From assembly GCA_027382625.1 (NCBI GenBank), contig JAJKFJ010022367.1:1-64000 (forward strand): 64,000 bases of DNA. The letters run 5' to 3'. Origin of the DNA: Tetmemena sp. SeJ-2015. Lineage: Eukaryota > Ciliophora > Spirotrichea > Sporadotrichida > Oxytrichidae. The notes beneath the pieces were generated by a model. That model worked only from the letters and a program-made list of their open reading frames with translations, was not told where the DNA came from and ran no database searches. Position 1 is the stretch's first letter. Every line of letters begins with the position of its first letter. Shown here one piece after another: positions 1 through 12,200 of this stretch. The translations under genes were made by a program, and so were the position numbers.

Positions 1-1625
1 TCAGGTTCCTTCAGAGTATGATTCTAAATCTTGTAAGCTTAAGAGGCCACTCATTAAATATAGACGTCGGTGGATACTGTATTCCTGTCTAGAAGGATCT
101 TCCAGAGGATGCAAAAGCTAACATTTAGAATATGATTGACTCAATAGCTACAGAATAGTTCGGAATCAAATTGCAGATGTTGGAATTGCTTCTAGGTTAT
201 GCTATTTGCGCCTTTGCTTCTTTATTTATATCGTAACTTTTCATTTAAAAATTTTCTTAGAGGATTTATCTGTTTACTTTAAACACTTTGCAAAAGTGAT
301 TGCTTGGATATCTTTTTTTATTATTTTGGTTTCTTTTATTGGAATTGGAGCCTATCTCTTTGTCATTTCAAGTGACTATCCGTAAGCTTATACATTTAAT
401 CCATTTTAGTTCGGAAACAATCTAAGAAACACACTCAAGTATGTTGCTATTGGAGTTTGGGTGTTAGCTTTCCTTTACGTATTTCCATTCTCTGTCTCAG
501 AAAGTCCTCTAGATTTCTTTGGCTATCTTAGAGGCAGCTTCAGATTTTGTAGGGTCAAACCTCCGAATCATTTTAGTTCCAGTCTCTTCTTCATTCTAAA
601 TATCGTGGTGTTTGCTGTGGATCACTGGAATAATCCTAATCTTCTCCGTGGGAGATTTTGATAATGGTCCTGCGGATTTAATTTAAGACAGTGAAATGGA
701 GTGAACAACAAGGCAGATGGTTTACTTTATGGGCTTTGGAATCCTTTGGTTCTCAGTTTCATGATCCCTGTTCTCAGTTCGTGATTATAGTAGCCTGCTC
801 CACCTGGTATTTAAATTTATTGAATTAAATATTTCTCTCATGGATCAGATACCAAAGGCAACTCTAAGATTTCGTAAGCATTTCACTTATCTTTCTCATT
901 TTGTCTTTAGCTCTGGATTTTGGTGGATCTTTAGATATCATATTGGCTCACTAGCTCTTGGATCTTTCATCGTGGCTCTTGTATGGCTGATAAGAATCCT
1001 TTTTGAATACATTGCTGTAAGCTCTCTTACCTATTCTTATTCCATTTAGGCAAAAATTAAAGCTGCAGGAGGAACCTAGAGTTGCTTGGTGAGGTGCGTT
1101 CTTTGCTCTATAAGATGCTGCCTTAGTTGCGTGGACAGATTTGTGAAGTTTATCAATAAAAACGCCTACATTCAGATCGCTTTGACCTCAGAAAATTTCT
1201 GCTACTCAGCAATGACTGCCTTCATCTTGATTCTTAAGCATGCTGGGAAGTTCACTCTTGTCTCTAACATCGGAAACGTCTTTATCATCCTAGGAAAGAT
1301 GACCATAGCATTATAAAATTAAGAGTAAATATACTTATTAGCATCTTTGACTACCTTAATTGGGTTTTTGATAATGGAGAACTGGGTAGAGATAAAAGAA
1401 GCTTTGGACTCTCCTGGCCTTCCTTTGGCAATAATCTTCATGATGTCTTATTTTGTGGGTTCAGTCTTTGTGAGTGTCTTCTCAACTGCTTCAAACACTA
1501 TACTCTAATGCTTTTTGGTTGATCAGGACATATCTACTTAGCAAGGAAAAGAGGGTGGAAACCACAGACCTCCCGCTCTCGAGGGCTTTGTTTATTTAGC
1601 CAAGAAAGACACTAATTTTAAGTGA
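1..1625 (+). CDS. Choline transporter-like protein (CTL/SLC44), 5' partial
   Basis: Multi-pass membrane protein of the CTL/SLC44 family, whose members move choline or related solutes across plasma or organelle membranes. Hydrophobic segments run from about 190 onward. Family hallmarks are visible: FRYHIGSLALGS near 937-970, then NAYIQIALTSENFCYSAM near 1160-1210, and a C-terminal stretch with NTILQCFLVDQD near 1495-1530. TAG and TAA are used as Gln, and the stop is TGA at 1623-1625. The first in-window residues are already coding, so the true start lies upstream. A GT-AG intron of 37 nt (874-910) restores the frame before the RYHIGS motif. Further introns or IESs near 230-270 and 690-840 are likely but I could not place them exactly. 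It converges with the cathepsin C gene, whose stop is under 100 bp away. The family call is firm; the substrate is not known. Confidence 0.85.
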
Positions 1626-1711
1626 AGGAGGAGGAGATGAAGAAATAATTAGGCATAATTTAAATTTGATAAATTAAAGTCTAAGTCAATCCTTAATAAT
1701 TTCTTTCACAG

Positions 1712-3601
1712 TCATTTCTTATCTGTTACCAAAACAGGAATGTAGAATGAGGGTTCACTCTCTATTCCAAAGTCATTCAATCCTCTTCTTACTCTAAAGT
1801 AGCCTCTCTCTCCCCACTAAGGTCCATAAGAGTTCTTGCAGATCCAAAATTTAACTCCATCCTCTTCTCCCCATCCCACAATCAAAATCGAATGATTAAT
1901 GTACTGCCACTGAATATGATAGTCTTGTAGAGTTCTCTCACTCAACTCGCTCCCGTTCTCAATCTATTGTTGTTTATTTATTCTTAAAAAGAAAATATGT
2001 TCATTTGTTTGAAGTCACTCCTGGCCATTTGTTTTTCATGATCATCAGAGAAGATGCCTTGAGTGTAGTAACTAAAGCTGAGAGGCACATTTAAGTCTGA
2101 AACAATAGGGCCTCTTGCTCTCAATTCCTTCATCATCAGGACCTCATTACTCTCTCCATAGGACCCACCAATGTAACCAGATTTAGCTACTTTAACAATG
2201 CCAGGGCATAAACTATGGTCACTGCACTGATTGCCAACAGTGAATCCTTTGTAAGGCGAGCAAGACTCTAGAGGGATACTGAAATCAGAGGCGAAAAATC
2301 CATTCAATATTGGCCAGCCCCCGTCACAGCCTTCCGTGAGAAAGTTGCAATCAATGACAAATTAAGTGGAGAGTCTTTTACTCTTACCGGTTTATAAACT
2401 CTCTCCCAGAAATGTAAAATGCTTTATGTGTATTCAAACTTTATCTTCACTCGAGACTCTAAACTTCCTATGAAGGAAAATGTGTAGCAAGAGCCGCAAC
2501 CTTTTTGATCATCCACTACTGGTACAAAACTGTAGTCGTTAACATTTCGCCAGTCCCAGGACTATGGTAGATCAGAGTCCTTAATTTCGTCTAAATCGCT
2601 GTTGACATACTTTCTAGCTGTTTGAAGTGCATCTTAGAAATCAGAATCTTATAAAAGCCTTTCCTCCTCTAATTAGTCATCAGCAATGGAATTAGTTTAG
2701 GCAAGCAGTTTGTTAACTGGACTTATTTGCATAAGTCTTGGATTGATGCGCTTAGCTTTAAGTTGCTCTAAAGTGAGGCCTTGGAATCTGTCGCTGATTT
2801 GAGCCTTCCAAGTAAAATCATTGCTGTTCACATAGTCAACTATCCCATGGAGGTCCTCATATTTAACTTGAGCCAAAATACTTCTCGCTCTACTTTTTAT
2901 ACCATCTTCGAAATTTAATGGCTGCTAGTCATCAAAAACAATTTTCTCATTTATGTCAGACGAGACTTCTTAACTGGTTTTCAACTGAATGTCCTAGGAA
3001 GTCTTAAATCCATAAAAGCATTTAAGATACCCCTGTCCCTAGGTGTTTTGAACGACACCGACCATAGTCTCATTACAGAGAGAATTAAAGTTGTCGTACT
3101 GATTAACTTCCAGCGTTGCTATCTTCTCAGGCGAGGACATTTTGGGATTAAGAGTGTACTTGAAGTTACTGTAGAATTTTTCTTGATCTGTTTCTAAGAC
3201 CAAACCCTGGTCGTACATCATGGACCACTGTGATTCATACGATCCTAATCCCTCTGTAAAAATCAAGGCCTTGTTGTCTTCCAAAAGCTCGGCCTCGAAA
3301 GAGTAGAAGGATCCTGCTGGAAAGGAGAACTAAGAGCCCTACTTCACAATTTAAAGGCTGTTGGGTAACTTGTGAGTGCATATGGTATCAGAATCAAATA
3401 AGTTAATCTGCTAGGCCTCGCTAGTTACGATAAATTTCCAATTTCCCAATACCTATTCCTTCAGGCCTATTATAAAAGGGTAAATAAAGAAAATTTGGAT
3501 TTCTTCTTACAGTGAACAGGCTAGTCGCAATAAGATTCTCGAATTTATATGCCGAGTAACAGCAGCAATTGAATGGAGACAAGTCGTAACTATTTTTTCA
3601 T
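1712..3601 (-). CDS. Dipeptidyl peptidase I (cathepsin C), C1A cysteine protease
   Basis: Lysosomal-type papain-family protease that removes N-terminal dipeptides. The predicted start (3601) opens a signal peptide (MKKQLRLVSIQLLLLLG), followed by a Cys pair like the start of the cathepsin C exclusion domain. A 44-nt GT-AG intron (3467-3510) joins it to LGNWKFIVTSE. The exclusion domain includes CNETMVGVV near 3090-3050. The active-site Cys is in DDQKGCGSCYTFS (about 2510-2475). The disulphide-bearing motif EGCDGGWP follows, then SYYTQGIFSD, the His region NHSILIVGWGEEDG (about 1890-1850) and the Asn motif KNSYGPQWGERGYF. The stop is TGA at 1714-1712. One small frame break between the active-site exon and EGCDGGWP (about 2370-2400) is probably an intron or IES. 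Domain order and length fit the family well. Confidence 0.9.
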
Positions 3602-3696
3602 TTTATATATTAAGACTTAAAATGGAATGTATTCAGTTTATATCTCATGAGAAGGATAAATTATTGCATTTTTATATTGATTTTGGGATTTAAATG

Positions 3697-6110
3697 ATGA
3701 AAGATCAGACTTACTCTACTAAAAAGTAAGATAACTTTTTAGCTTCTTGCTCTTATTCGCTCGTATAGTTTACGAAACAGTTCTTAAAACCTTGGGCAAT
3801 CCTATTCCCAAGCAGGCTAATCTCAAGAGAAACTGTCTGTAAAGATCGACTCAGTGCTCAAGTAAAAGCCCTAAGAGATTTATCAAGGCTCTTTCTTGAA
3901 ATCGGTGTCACTCACTAATCAATAAAATTAGCGCATGCACAATCAGGAAAGGAATTAATAATACGATTAAAGCTAAGAGGAGGATCTCCAAATCGCATTT
4001 GAAATAAATGAAGGCAGAAGATCTAAGCTTAGAGATTAGTAATAGCAGCAGTTGAAGCAGCAATAGCAAATCAAAGGTATGAAGAAGAACTAGAGCTAGC
4101 CATAGTTCGCGAGAATGCCAGTAGATGACGAAGAACCACAGCAGGTGTCAAATTCTCAGACAAGGTATCTGGATTAAGTCAAGCTAAATAAAGTTCATAA
4201 CCTCTCTTAAATGGATAACAAAGAATAGAAGAGGGGTAATCCCAAGATCCTCCTTTAGCAAAGAGCCTAAGAATTCGATTACAGAGGAGAATGATGAGTT
4301 CGATTAGTACTATGATGATAACTAGTAGCAATTGAATGACAAGAATGGTGTTGACAGTATAGAGTCTAGAGAAGATTAAGCAAGTAGACTCTAGACTGAT
4401 AAACGAGAGTAAGTTTATTACTTTTTTAATGCTTATACTATATATCAGCAAGATAATAGAGGCCTTACTCAGCAGCAACTTCGAAGTTGAATAAATGGTG
4501 GACAAAATTGAGTACGCTCTCCTGAACTACGATCGACTGCAGTATATTCAGAGAAACGAGGAGTAGCAGGATATCATGAGGCCCCTTTAAGAAAGACTAA
4601 TTAAAGATTAACAACACTCTGCTTCGGTGTTCTGAAGAAAAAAAGAGCTAAAGAAGGACATTATCATCCTCAAGCAGCACATGGATAATTCAATGCAGGA
4701 TGATAGGTTCAATCACCTTAAGGATAGGATGAAAGAGACCTAAAGTGAACTTAAAATGATGAGGAAGCAAGCAATTGTGATTCAAGGGCAGAATAATATT
4801 CAGGAGAATGAGATACAGAGAATTGAGAGTAAACTTAATGCCCAGGCGAAGGTAAGAATAAAAGAGCCGTCTCTTATTGTTCTTGTTGTAGATAGATAAG
4901 CTGAAGCAGTAACTCGAGTTCTATAAGCAAAGGTGCAAAGATCTTCAGATGCAGTAGAGGGTGGTGCAGTCAGAGGATATATGGAAGCATTCAAGCTACG
5001 TAGGAAAGATTATACAAACTTAGAAGTTAAAAGAGAATGTGATCAAGTTGAGGCAGCAATCGCCCACCAACCTATACTCTACAATTTAGTAGGAGTAGTA
5101 TAATGAGGACGAAAATCTTGAAAATTCTAAAGTAAAAGTTTTCTTCAGAACTTAAAACAATTTAGAGGGAGCAGACTTATGCAAAGCTTTAGAGTCTGCT
5201 TGAAAAGAAACAGCAAACTCAATAGATGACTTTCATACAACAAATAGACTACCTATCAAAATTATAGAATCAATTTTTTTATTATAAAATTAAATAAAAT
5301 CGTATATTTATTGCTAATAACATTAATTTATTGTAAATCTTATCTCAAATTAAAGTTAATCAAATTAAAAGTAAAGAGATAAAGTTTAAATTAAAATCCT
5401 TATAAGTTTTTTTTTTTAAAAAAAGAAATTGCCTATGATTTTTAATTCTATTTGAATTATTTTATAGAAGAGGTACGATGATCACACAGCAGTTATTGAG
5501 GGAATAGTATTTTCGAAAAGACAAGAAAATGAAAAACTGAAGGAAGAATTGGACTCTTTAAAGGATCTCTTGCCAGAGTCGAAGCTCAAACAGATAGACC
5601 CCTACTCCCATCAATCCAAACCTCTTCCAAGAGTAGCTACTATGTTTTCTTCCTCCTTAGGAAGCTAAAGCTACTCCCCTTCGCTTATGCTCCTAATCAA
5701 GGATAGATAAAAAGTTACAGCAGACTAATCTACAGCTGTAGTCACTTCGACTTCCAAACCAGTCCCGTATTCTGAATGAAATGACTTTGGGTTTGATGCC
5801 TCCAGTAACCAACAAGAAAGCCTACTAGAGTATAAACCTAAAGTAAAGAGACACCTCTGGTTCTTGGTATACCAACTCTAATCTACCACAAATAGTTGGC
5901 CTCAAAGAATCCAAGAGTGCCAAGCATTTAGGCACAATTGCTCAGCAGCAGAATTAGAAGCATAAAAGAGATAGAAGTTCACAAAAGAGCAAGTTCACAG
6001 GGGAAAGTAATCAGCTAGACTCAGGGCCTATGAAATATGAGGAATTTTTATAAGACCTAGATAATATAGAATAAGAGGACTCCAAGGTATTTATTCCTGA
6101 GTTAGATTGA
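3697..6110 (+). CDS. Coiled-coil, Gln/Lys/Glu-rich protein of unknown function
   Basis: I do not recognise a family. The predicted protein begins with a Ser/Gln-rich region (about 3700-4300), followed by a long charged coiled coil (about 4440-5260 and 5470-5570). It ends with a polar tail finishing at TGA 6108-6110. GT-AG introns fit at about 4411-4454, 4857-4899 and 5633-5660 (28 nt). A 200-bp AT-rich insert (5270-5469) is bounded by the 8-bp repeat TTATAGAA, and its removal joins the coiled coil in frame. TAA and TAG are frequent Gln codons. The start is uncertain: a frame is open from 3697, but the first in-frame ATG is at 3935. The coiled coil suggests a structural or cytoskeletal role; that is inference only. 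Confidence 0.6.
5270..5469. other. IES, pointer TTATAGAA (200 bp)
   Basis: The 8-bp direct repeat TTATAGAA (5262-5269 and 5462-5469) flanks a very AT-rich insert with no GT start. Deleting the insert plus one repeat copy continues the coiled-coil frame exactly (SKLQ to KRYDDH). Confidence 0.8.
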
Positions 6111-6278
6111 GTGAGTCAGTGAGGGAAGGTACAACATTATTGATTTTTTGAATTTTAAATTTCTTTAAAAGCCATTTACTTGATCCTTGAAGTTTATCAC
6201 TTCCTCTCTTACCGCAGTGGTATAAAAGAAATTGCTGAATTTATAAATTTAATTGTAAAGGAAGTAATCTCGCTAGCG

Positions 6279-9200
6279 ATGCAAAAACCAAAATCATAGG
6301 GCAAAAGTAAGTCGCCGGCTTAATCGACTGAACAGAGCGACTTAGAATCTAGAAGAAAGACTCACATGGAGAGAAAAGTGCAAACTTAAAAGAAACGCTA
6401 CTAAATTGACCTCTCTAACAAGAGCTTTGACACTACGACCAATAAATCATCAAAGAGAAACCAAAATGAAGCGTTCTCATAGAATAAATTGAAGTTATAT
6501 TTTCTTTTAAATGAAGCTGATGAGTCAAGAGCAAGAAACTTGAATCTCCCATTAGCTATGGACTAGCATCAAGCAACCTCATCCTATCAAGATGAGTCTT
6601 TTATGAGATCTCCTGCTTCTTTCAAACGAATTCAGGATCAAGATGACTCACAGGTTCAGAGTACAATCAAGAGAAATATTTCTCCTGCGATTGTTAGCGG
6701 CAGATTATATCTTTAAAATGCTTTTAATATGGCATTATTCTTTCCCATTCTAATTCAAGTATATTTATAAATTAGATTAACGATAAAATCAATAAATAAC
6801 TTGGATTAGATTGACTAGACAGGCGAGGCGTTTCCTCAAACAATCAGATCAGAATTTAAAGGTGCGCGAATTGAGGTCGATCAAGCTTCAGGTTATTAAA
6901 ATTAGGCAAAAATAAAAATAGGAGCAGAAAATTTGAATTACTAGAAAATCCCGATGACACTTTTAAGCCCTAATTTCCTCACTCCGCAGATGAGTTCCCC
7001 CAGTCAGTAGCAAATGATCTTTGATAGAAGCCCCATCAAGATTTCTGAATAGAAGAGTGTTGATCCATTCAATCAGTAGAAATACCTAAGACCGCAGGAA
7101 AGCTTGAGAGATCTCAAGAAATCTAACTCCAAATATAAGGATCTGTTAATAAATTCAACTCCAGAGCAAAAGGAGAGAGAAAGCATCATTTTGAAAAGCA
7201 AGAGAGAGCATGACGATATGGAGATGATGAAAGATGTGATGCTGATCTCAAAATCATTTGACGAGAACAGGGGTACTTTTGACAACCAGTCTTTCAGACT
7301 CTCTCGCTTTGAAGAAGGGTTTCAGGAATTAGACGAGGATTTAGATGAATGCCCTCCCCTCTCCCCGATGGGAGATAGTTCTAAGACTTCTAACTCAAGT
7401 TCGAATTAATTAGTCGTCCCAAAGAAGAGATTCTCAGTTAGACAGATACAGTTTAATCTGATTTCATCCATAATAGGTGGCGGAACAGGAGGAACGGTTT
7501 AGACCTCAAACAACAGATCAAGTTTCATCTCTCGAGCATCAAATAAGTACAATAAGAGCTATTCTTCTAACTCGTCTTAGGTTACGAATAGAAGGAGCTA
7601 GTGTAGTCATGCTTGTTCAAAGGGCATTAAAAATATGTTTAGCTGCTGTAGTTACAATAACTGCCCCTCTCTGAGGAATCGAGGCAACAACGATTCCTAG
7701 TATTCAGATCAGAGTGGAATTATTCTCTATAAAAATGCCAGAGCCCTTCCTCTGAATAATGTAGGTAACAGCTTTATCTAGAGACAACCAAGTGATATAA
7801 AAAGCAGCCTCAAGACTGAAGATTTCTCTGATGATGTAGATGAGTATGAGAACAATAATCTGGTACACCGAATGAGTATAGTGAAGAGGAAGAATATCAA
7901 AAGAGTGCTGCAGACGAGTTACAGACTGAGCGCCTTGCTCCTTCAAGTAATTTTTGTAAACTTCTCCTGGTTTATCAAAGCTCACATTTTCCTAGCTAAA
8001 AAAAGCAGAAGCAACAAAGCAAGCTAGACTTGCAGTCTCCTCCAGGCGAACATCATGGCTCTCAATAGATAGAGCAATCAACCCTAATATATAAAAAGTG
8101 AAAATAAGTTGTGTTAATTTAATTTCTTTTATTAATACTTATAATTCATGCGAGTAAACGGAAATTTATCAAAAATAACTACTGATCTCATCCTATTCAA
8201 GTTCATTTTGACTCTAGGTAAGGATGTAGTCAACTTAATAGTAGAATAGCTAGTTTCAAATAATCCATGCAAAAAGTGTTGAAGTGCCACCCTATACGTC
8301 GATTGAAAGTTGCTTTGGCAGATGAGAAAGTTAGGAGTTGCAGCTGTTTTCCTCATCGCACTCTAAGTTTCAAGTGCACATCAAATTATTTGATTGATCC
8401 TCATGACTCTTCGCTCACATAGCGCACTTTCAGTTTGGAGTAGGTTTGCGGAAGATCTTCATAGATAGTTTCTTTATTCAAGATTCTCGTAGACTGTAGC
8501 AAACATTATGTTGAAATGGCATAACGTACAATACTGGAAACGAGTGAAGCGCGTTATAGACTTCACATTTTATTATAATAATCTGAAATATATTTACGAC
8601 TAGCTGGTCAGGTGTGAGAGGGATAGCGTGAAGTTTGTATGTGCGACGAAGCTGTGTTCACACTTCATGAAGAAGAGTTGGTAAAGAAGCACGATACATA
8701 GAAGTTTACGAGTAGAAATAAATATAACTACAAGTGCGTTACTTGAGGAATCAGCGAAATCAGGCTTAGAAGCTTATGTCTTCATCCTGTCTATCAGGCG
8801 AGAGAGTATGTTCGTTTTAAGAAAGCTCGAGAGAAAGATCACAGCGGTGAGTAGTTCTATACTCGTTGACAAACCTCAGCGTTAAACTAGAACAAAGGAA
8901 GCGAAGAAGGCTACTGCTGAGTTTTGAACTCATACTGTTTTTAATGTTCCTACTCGCAGAGTTCAACGCATTGGAGTTTACTGGAATTAGTTAAGGGACA
9001 CGAAAAGAGCTGCTCTATCAATTGATGCATGATTAAGCTATTGAGAGGAGGATTTAATAGTGAGTATCGTTGTAAGAGAGTGGAAGAAGAGAAGACAAAT
9101 TTTTTGCGAGATAAGGTAGAGTGAAATTTAGGAAAAAGTATTTAAGCTTACTTAATGATTAAGTCAATTTTGCTTATCGGGAAGAAGGGAATCTTAGAGG

Positions 9201-12200
9201 TTCTTTCTCTCTTTCTGTTGGGCAGATGGACTAGCTTCTCAAATTTCGAACTCTCGCATTATGGTGCATTGTCGTACCCCTAATGCTTTGTATAGTATAG
9301 AACGCGTTATGTCACTCGATCTTGTATTTTGCTTCCGTGCATCTGATCTTTGTTCTGTTCATTAAGTAGATGAAAAATGCAAGGTTTTCTACAACAGTTA
9401 AACTATAAAACTTCTAGAGAAGAGGGGATACTTCTGAAGTGACTCAAAACATACGTCGTGTATTAAAAATTCTTGCTTTTTGGGTCGTTCTCCTTACTTT
9501 AGAATTCTTCTGTGTTGCTTCAATGATCTCTTTGAGGTACATTGCACGTACAGTAGCAAGGAGGCCAAAGAAGAACTTCGTCTGGCAACTTGTTTGAGAG
9601 TTGTTCTTTGTTAGGAAGGAATAGAGCGATCTCCATCGCATCGTCATACATATTAATGACTGAGATCTCAGGATAGTTGGGATCTCATCATGTTGACATC
9701 GAATTGTTTTGACGAGCTTTCTTTCAATGCAGCAAGAATTGTTGAGGAACGGAGATCTTTGGTTCATAATTGTTCGGAAGGACAACCAACTGAAGAATAT
9801 TGTTTACTCCATAATGAGAGAGTTATTACATTGATAAATGTGAGGTACATGTAGAGGTTTCCTTGTTCGGATGTTGCTCAACTCTTCGCTTCCATCTATT
9901 CCTTAACCATTCAGTTTCCACTCGTTGCTCGATACTCGTTTTCTATTTGAAAATCAAAGTTATTAATTATTGATCTGATCGAATCGAAGTAAATGTCTTA
10001 CTATTAATGTGAGATCTATGGATGAAAGCTGAAATAGATAAAGAGCTAAGGAAATAAGCAATCAGGTTGCAAGTTGGTGAAGATGGAGCTCCTTTTTATT
10101 TGTGGTGCTCCATTAAATTAAATACTAATTATACTTAAAAATTTAATTTGCTTCCGATCTAAAGTTGCTGCAACTTATATAGTAGCAGTTCAACGCGTTG
10201 CAATAAAATTAGTAGCAGCTATTTTAAGCTTTCGTGACGTGGACATTAACAAAATGTGTTGGCAGCCAAGGATTAGTAGCATACTAACTGGTTTTGAACT
10301 TTATTGTAGAAAGAATCAAGAGAATAAGAGTATAAATATGGAGTATTTAATATATAATAGAAGGATAGAAGAACATCAAAATAACTGACATCTTTTGCAC
10401 TCTGATGTTCTCGTGAGTGTTGCACCTAGGCAAACAGCATACATAATAATAATGGCGTCCTCATAATTTAAAATTTGAATTTAATAGCTTACTCAACCTA
10501 GCTAAGAGACAAGTAAACCTTAGCAAACACAAGTTAAACTAATTGTTCGGAACAACCAAACAAAGGATTGCTGTGTGCACTAAGTGCAAGGGGAGAGCTC
10601 TCTTGACTCGAGCAAGAGATCTCTGTGATTTAATGTAAGCCAAGAGTTGAGAAGTGGTGGGCGTTTAACTATCGTCTGAATGCTTCGTTTGTTCTGCTCA
10701 GAGATAATGGGAGAAGAAATTTTGATGCGAGTAATGTTCAACGAAGTTCGAAATATCCATAGCCTCAAGCGGCACATCAAGGAGTCCACTCAGACAAACT
10801 AAGATACTATATGAAGCATAGAAGTGACGGTCGCTATCTTTGCTAACTTGTGAAGATGAATTCTCTACTCTGCTTTCCCTCAGAAACATGAGAAGGAAGC
10901 ACATGGCTGGTTCGTATTGGAGTAAGAACTTTAAGATGGTGCGCTAAGAGCAAGACGATATCTTGAAAGTTAACTAAAAGAGGAAGCAGAGGAGAAGAAG
11001 AAGGAAGATTTGATTCATGAATAGAACTTAGTGTAATGGTGTAGTAAGTTTCAAGTAGCTCAAAGAAGACTCACATGCATTTGAGGAGTATGTAACTTTG
11101 GCGGAAGTGTGTTCAAATATACATCATTGCTGATGCTAGCGAAGAGACAATCATACAAGAAGTAGTATGTTACAAGATCTTCCTTACGATCTTGTAAAGA
11201 AGGAAGAGAGAGGTTTGAGTTCGCGAACGAACTGACAGTGAGTTGAGAGAAGCGAGGGACAAAAAATTGAAGTAAGTTCTTCATCTTGCTGGTGTTCTTA
11301 TGTAAATGATTACATAGCCATTATCGCTTCCTAAATGGGAGAAAGCATTTGCAACTTTCATTCTCTCGTCCTAAGAAGTACTAGTTACTGCTTATTTTTA
11401 CGATCTGTTAGAGGAGTGATGGAGTTTGCATGAGTTGGATTCGTGCACAGAGATCTAAAGCCAGAGAACATCATGATAAACTTTTTAACAGTCAGAGCAA
11501 CTGTCATAGACTTCCACAGAGTTGTAAGAAGAGAAAAAACATTGAGGAAGCATCGGTGAAAGGAACTGAGGATACTTCCATAGAGGACAGATTGGATCAA
11601 CGGTTCAGTGAGTTGGGAAATTTGTTTTAGTTCAATCAATCTTTGAATGCGATATTGAAACAGAGGAATAAGTTATAACAGTTGTGAAGAGTGAAGATGA
11701 TGCAATATAGATCGCAACAAGACATTGTAGATATCAGAACCTTTGAAAAGTTAGTAAACAAAGTAATAATCAAGCCACCTAAAACCTAACACTCGTTATC
11801 TGAGATAGAAGGAAGCATTAAAGGTATAATTAGAGAATATGAAGAACAGACGTCAAGGTACCTTCTAAAGATTTAGATTGATGTTTAGGGTTAAATTGCA
11901 TGATTATAAGTATTAATAAAGAAATTAATTATACACAACTTATTTTCACTTTCTTATCATATTATGGGGTTTTGGGGTTTTGAATCAGTCATAGAGAAAT
12001 GACATGATTCCAATTCAAGTTAATCTTAACTCTACTTCCTCAGGTTAGCAGACTCAAAATGTTTAGAAGAGTGGATAAGGTGATGACAGTCTTACTAACT
12101 CTTCAACAGCAATTGCTTAAGATATCCACCGCCTTCACTTTCTTTAAACTATTTCAGCTCTACATACAATTAAGGACAAAGTGACCATGCCATCTGAGGC

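Larger units (their letters stand above)
8079..11982. mobile_element. Telomere-bearing element (TBE)-like transposon, degenerate, about 3.9 kb
   Basis: The right end carries G4T4G4T4G (11966-11982), followed by AAT (11983-11985). The left end starts after AAT (8076-8078) with CAACCC, an eroded C4A4-type end. The subterminal sequences form an inverted repeat of about 75 bp (see repeat entries). Size, telomeric termini and a 3-bp AAT duplication match TBE elements of oxytrichid germlines (about 4 kb). Those encode a DDE transposase plus two other proteins. Inside I see only broken reading frames even with the ciliate code. On the plus strand there are Cys-rich fragments near 8690-8850 (NKYNYKCV) and 10570-10640 (CTKCKGRALL). 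On the minus strand there is a fragment near 9440-9790. I cannot name a transposase with confidence. The element appears inactive. Confidence 0.85.

Noticed and set aside
748..780. TTCTCAGTT direct repeat in the choline transporter gene as an IES pointer
   Set aside because: Excision of 21 bp does not fix the frame; a 22-nt GT-AG intron at the same place fits about as well, so I left it unassigned.
11966..11982. G4T4G4T4 as the telomere of a somatic chromosome joined in by mis-assembly
   Set aside because: Matching inverted terminal repeats and AAT flanks on both sides of 8079-11982 show it is the end of a transposon.
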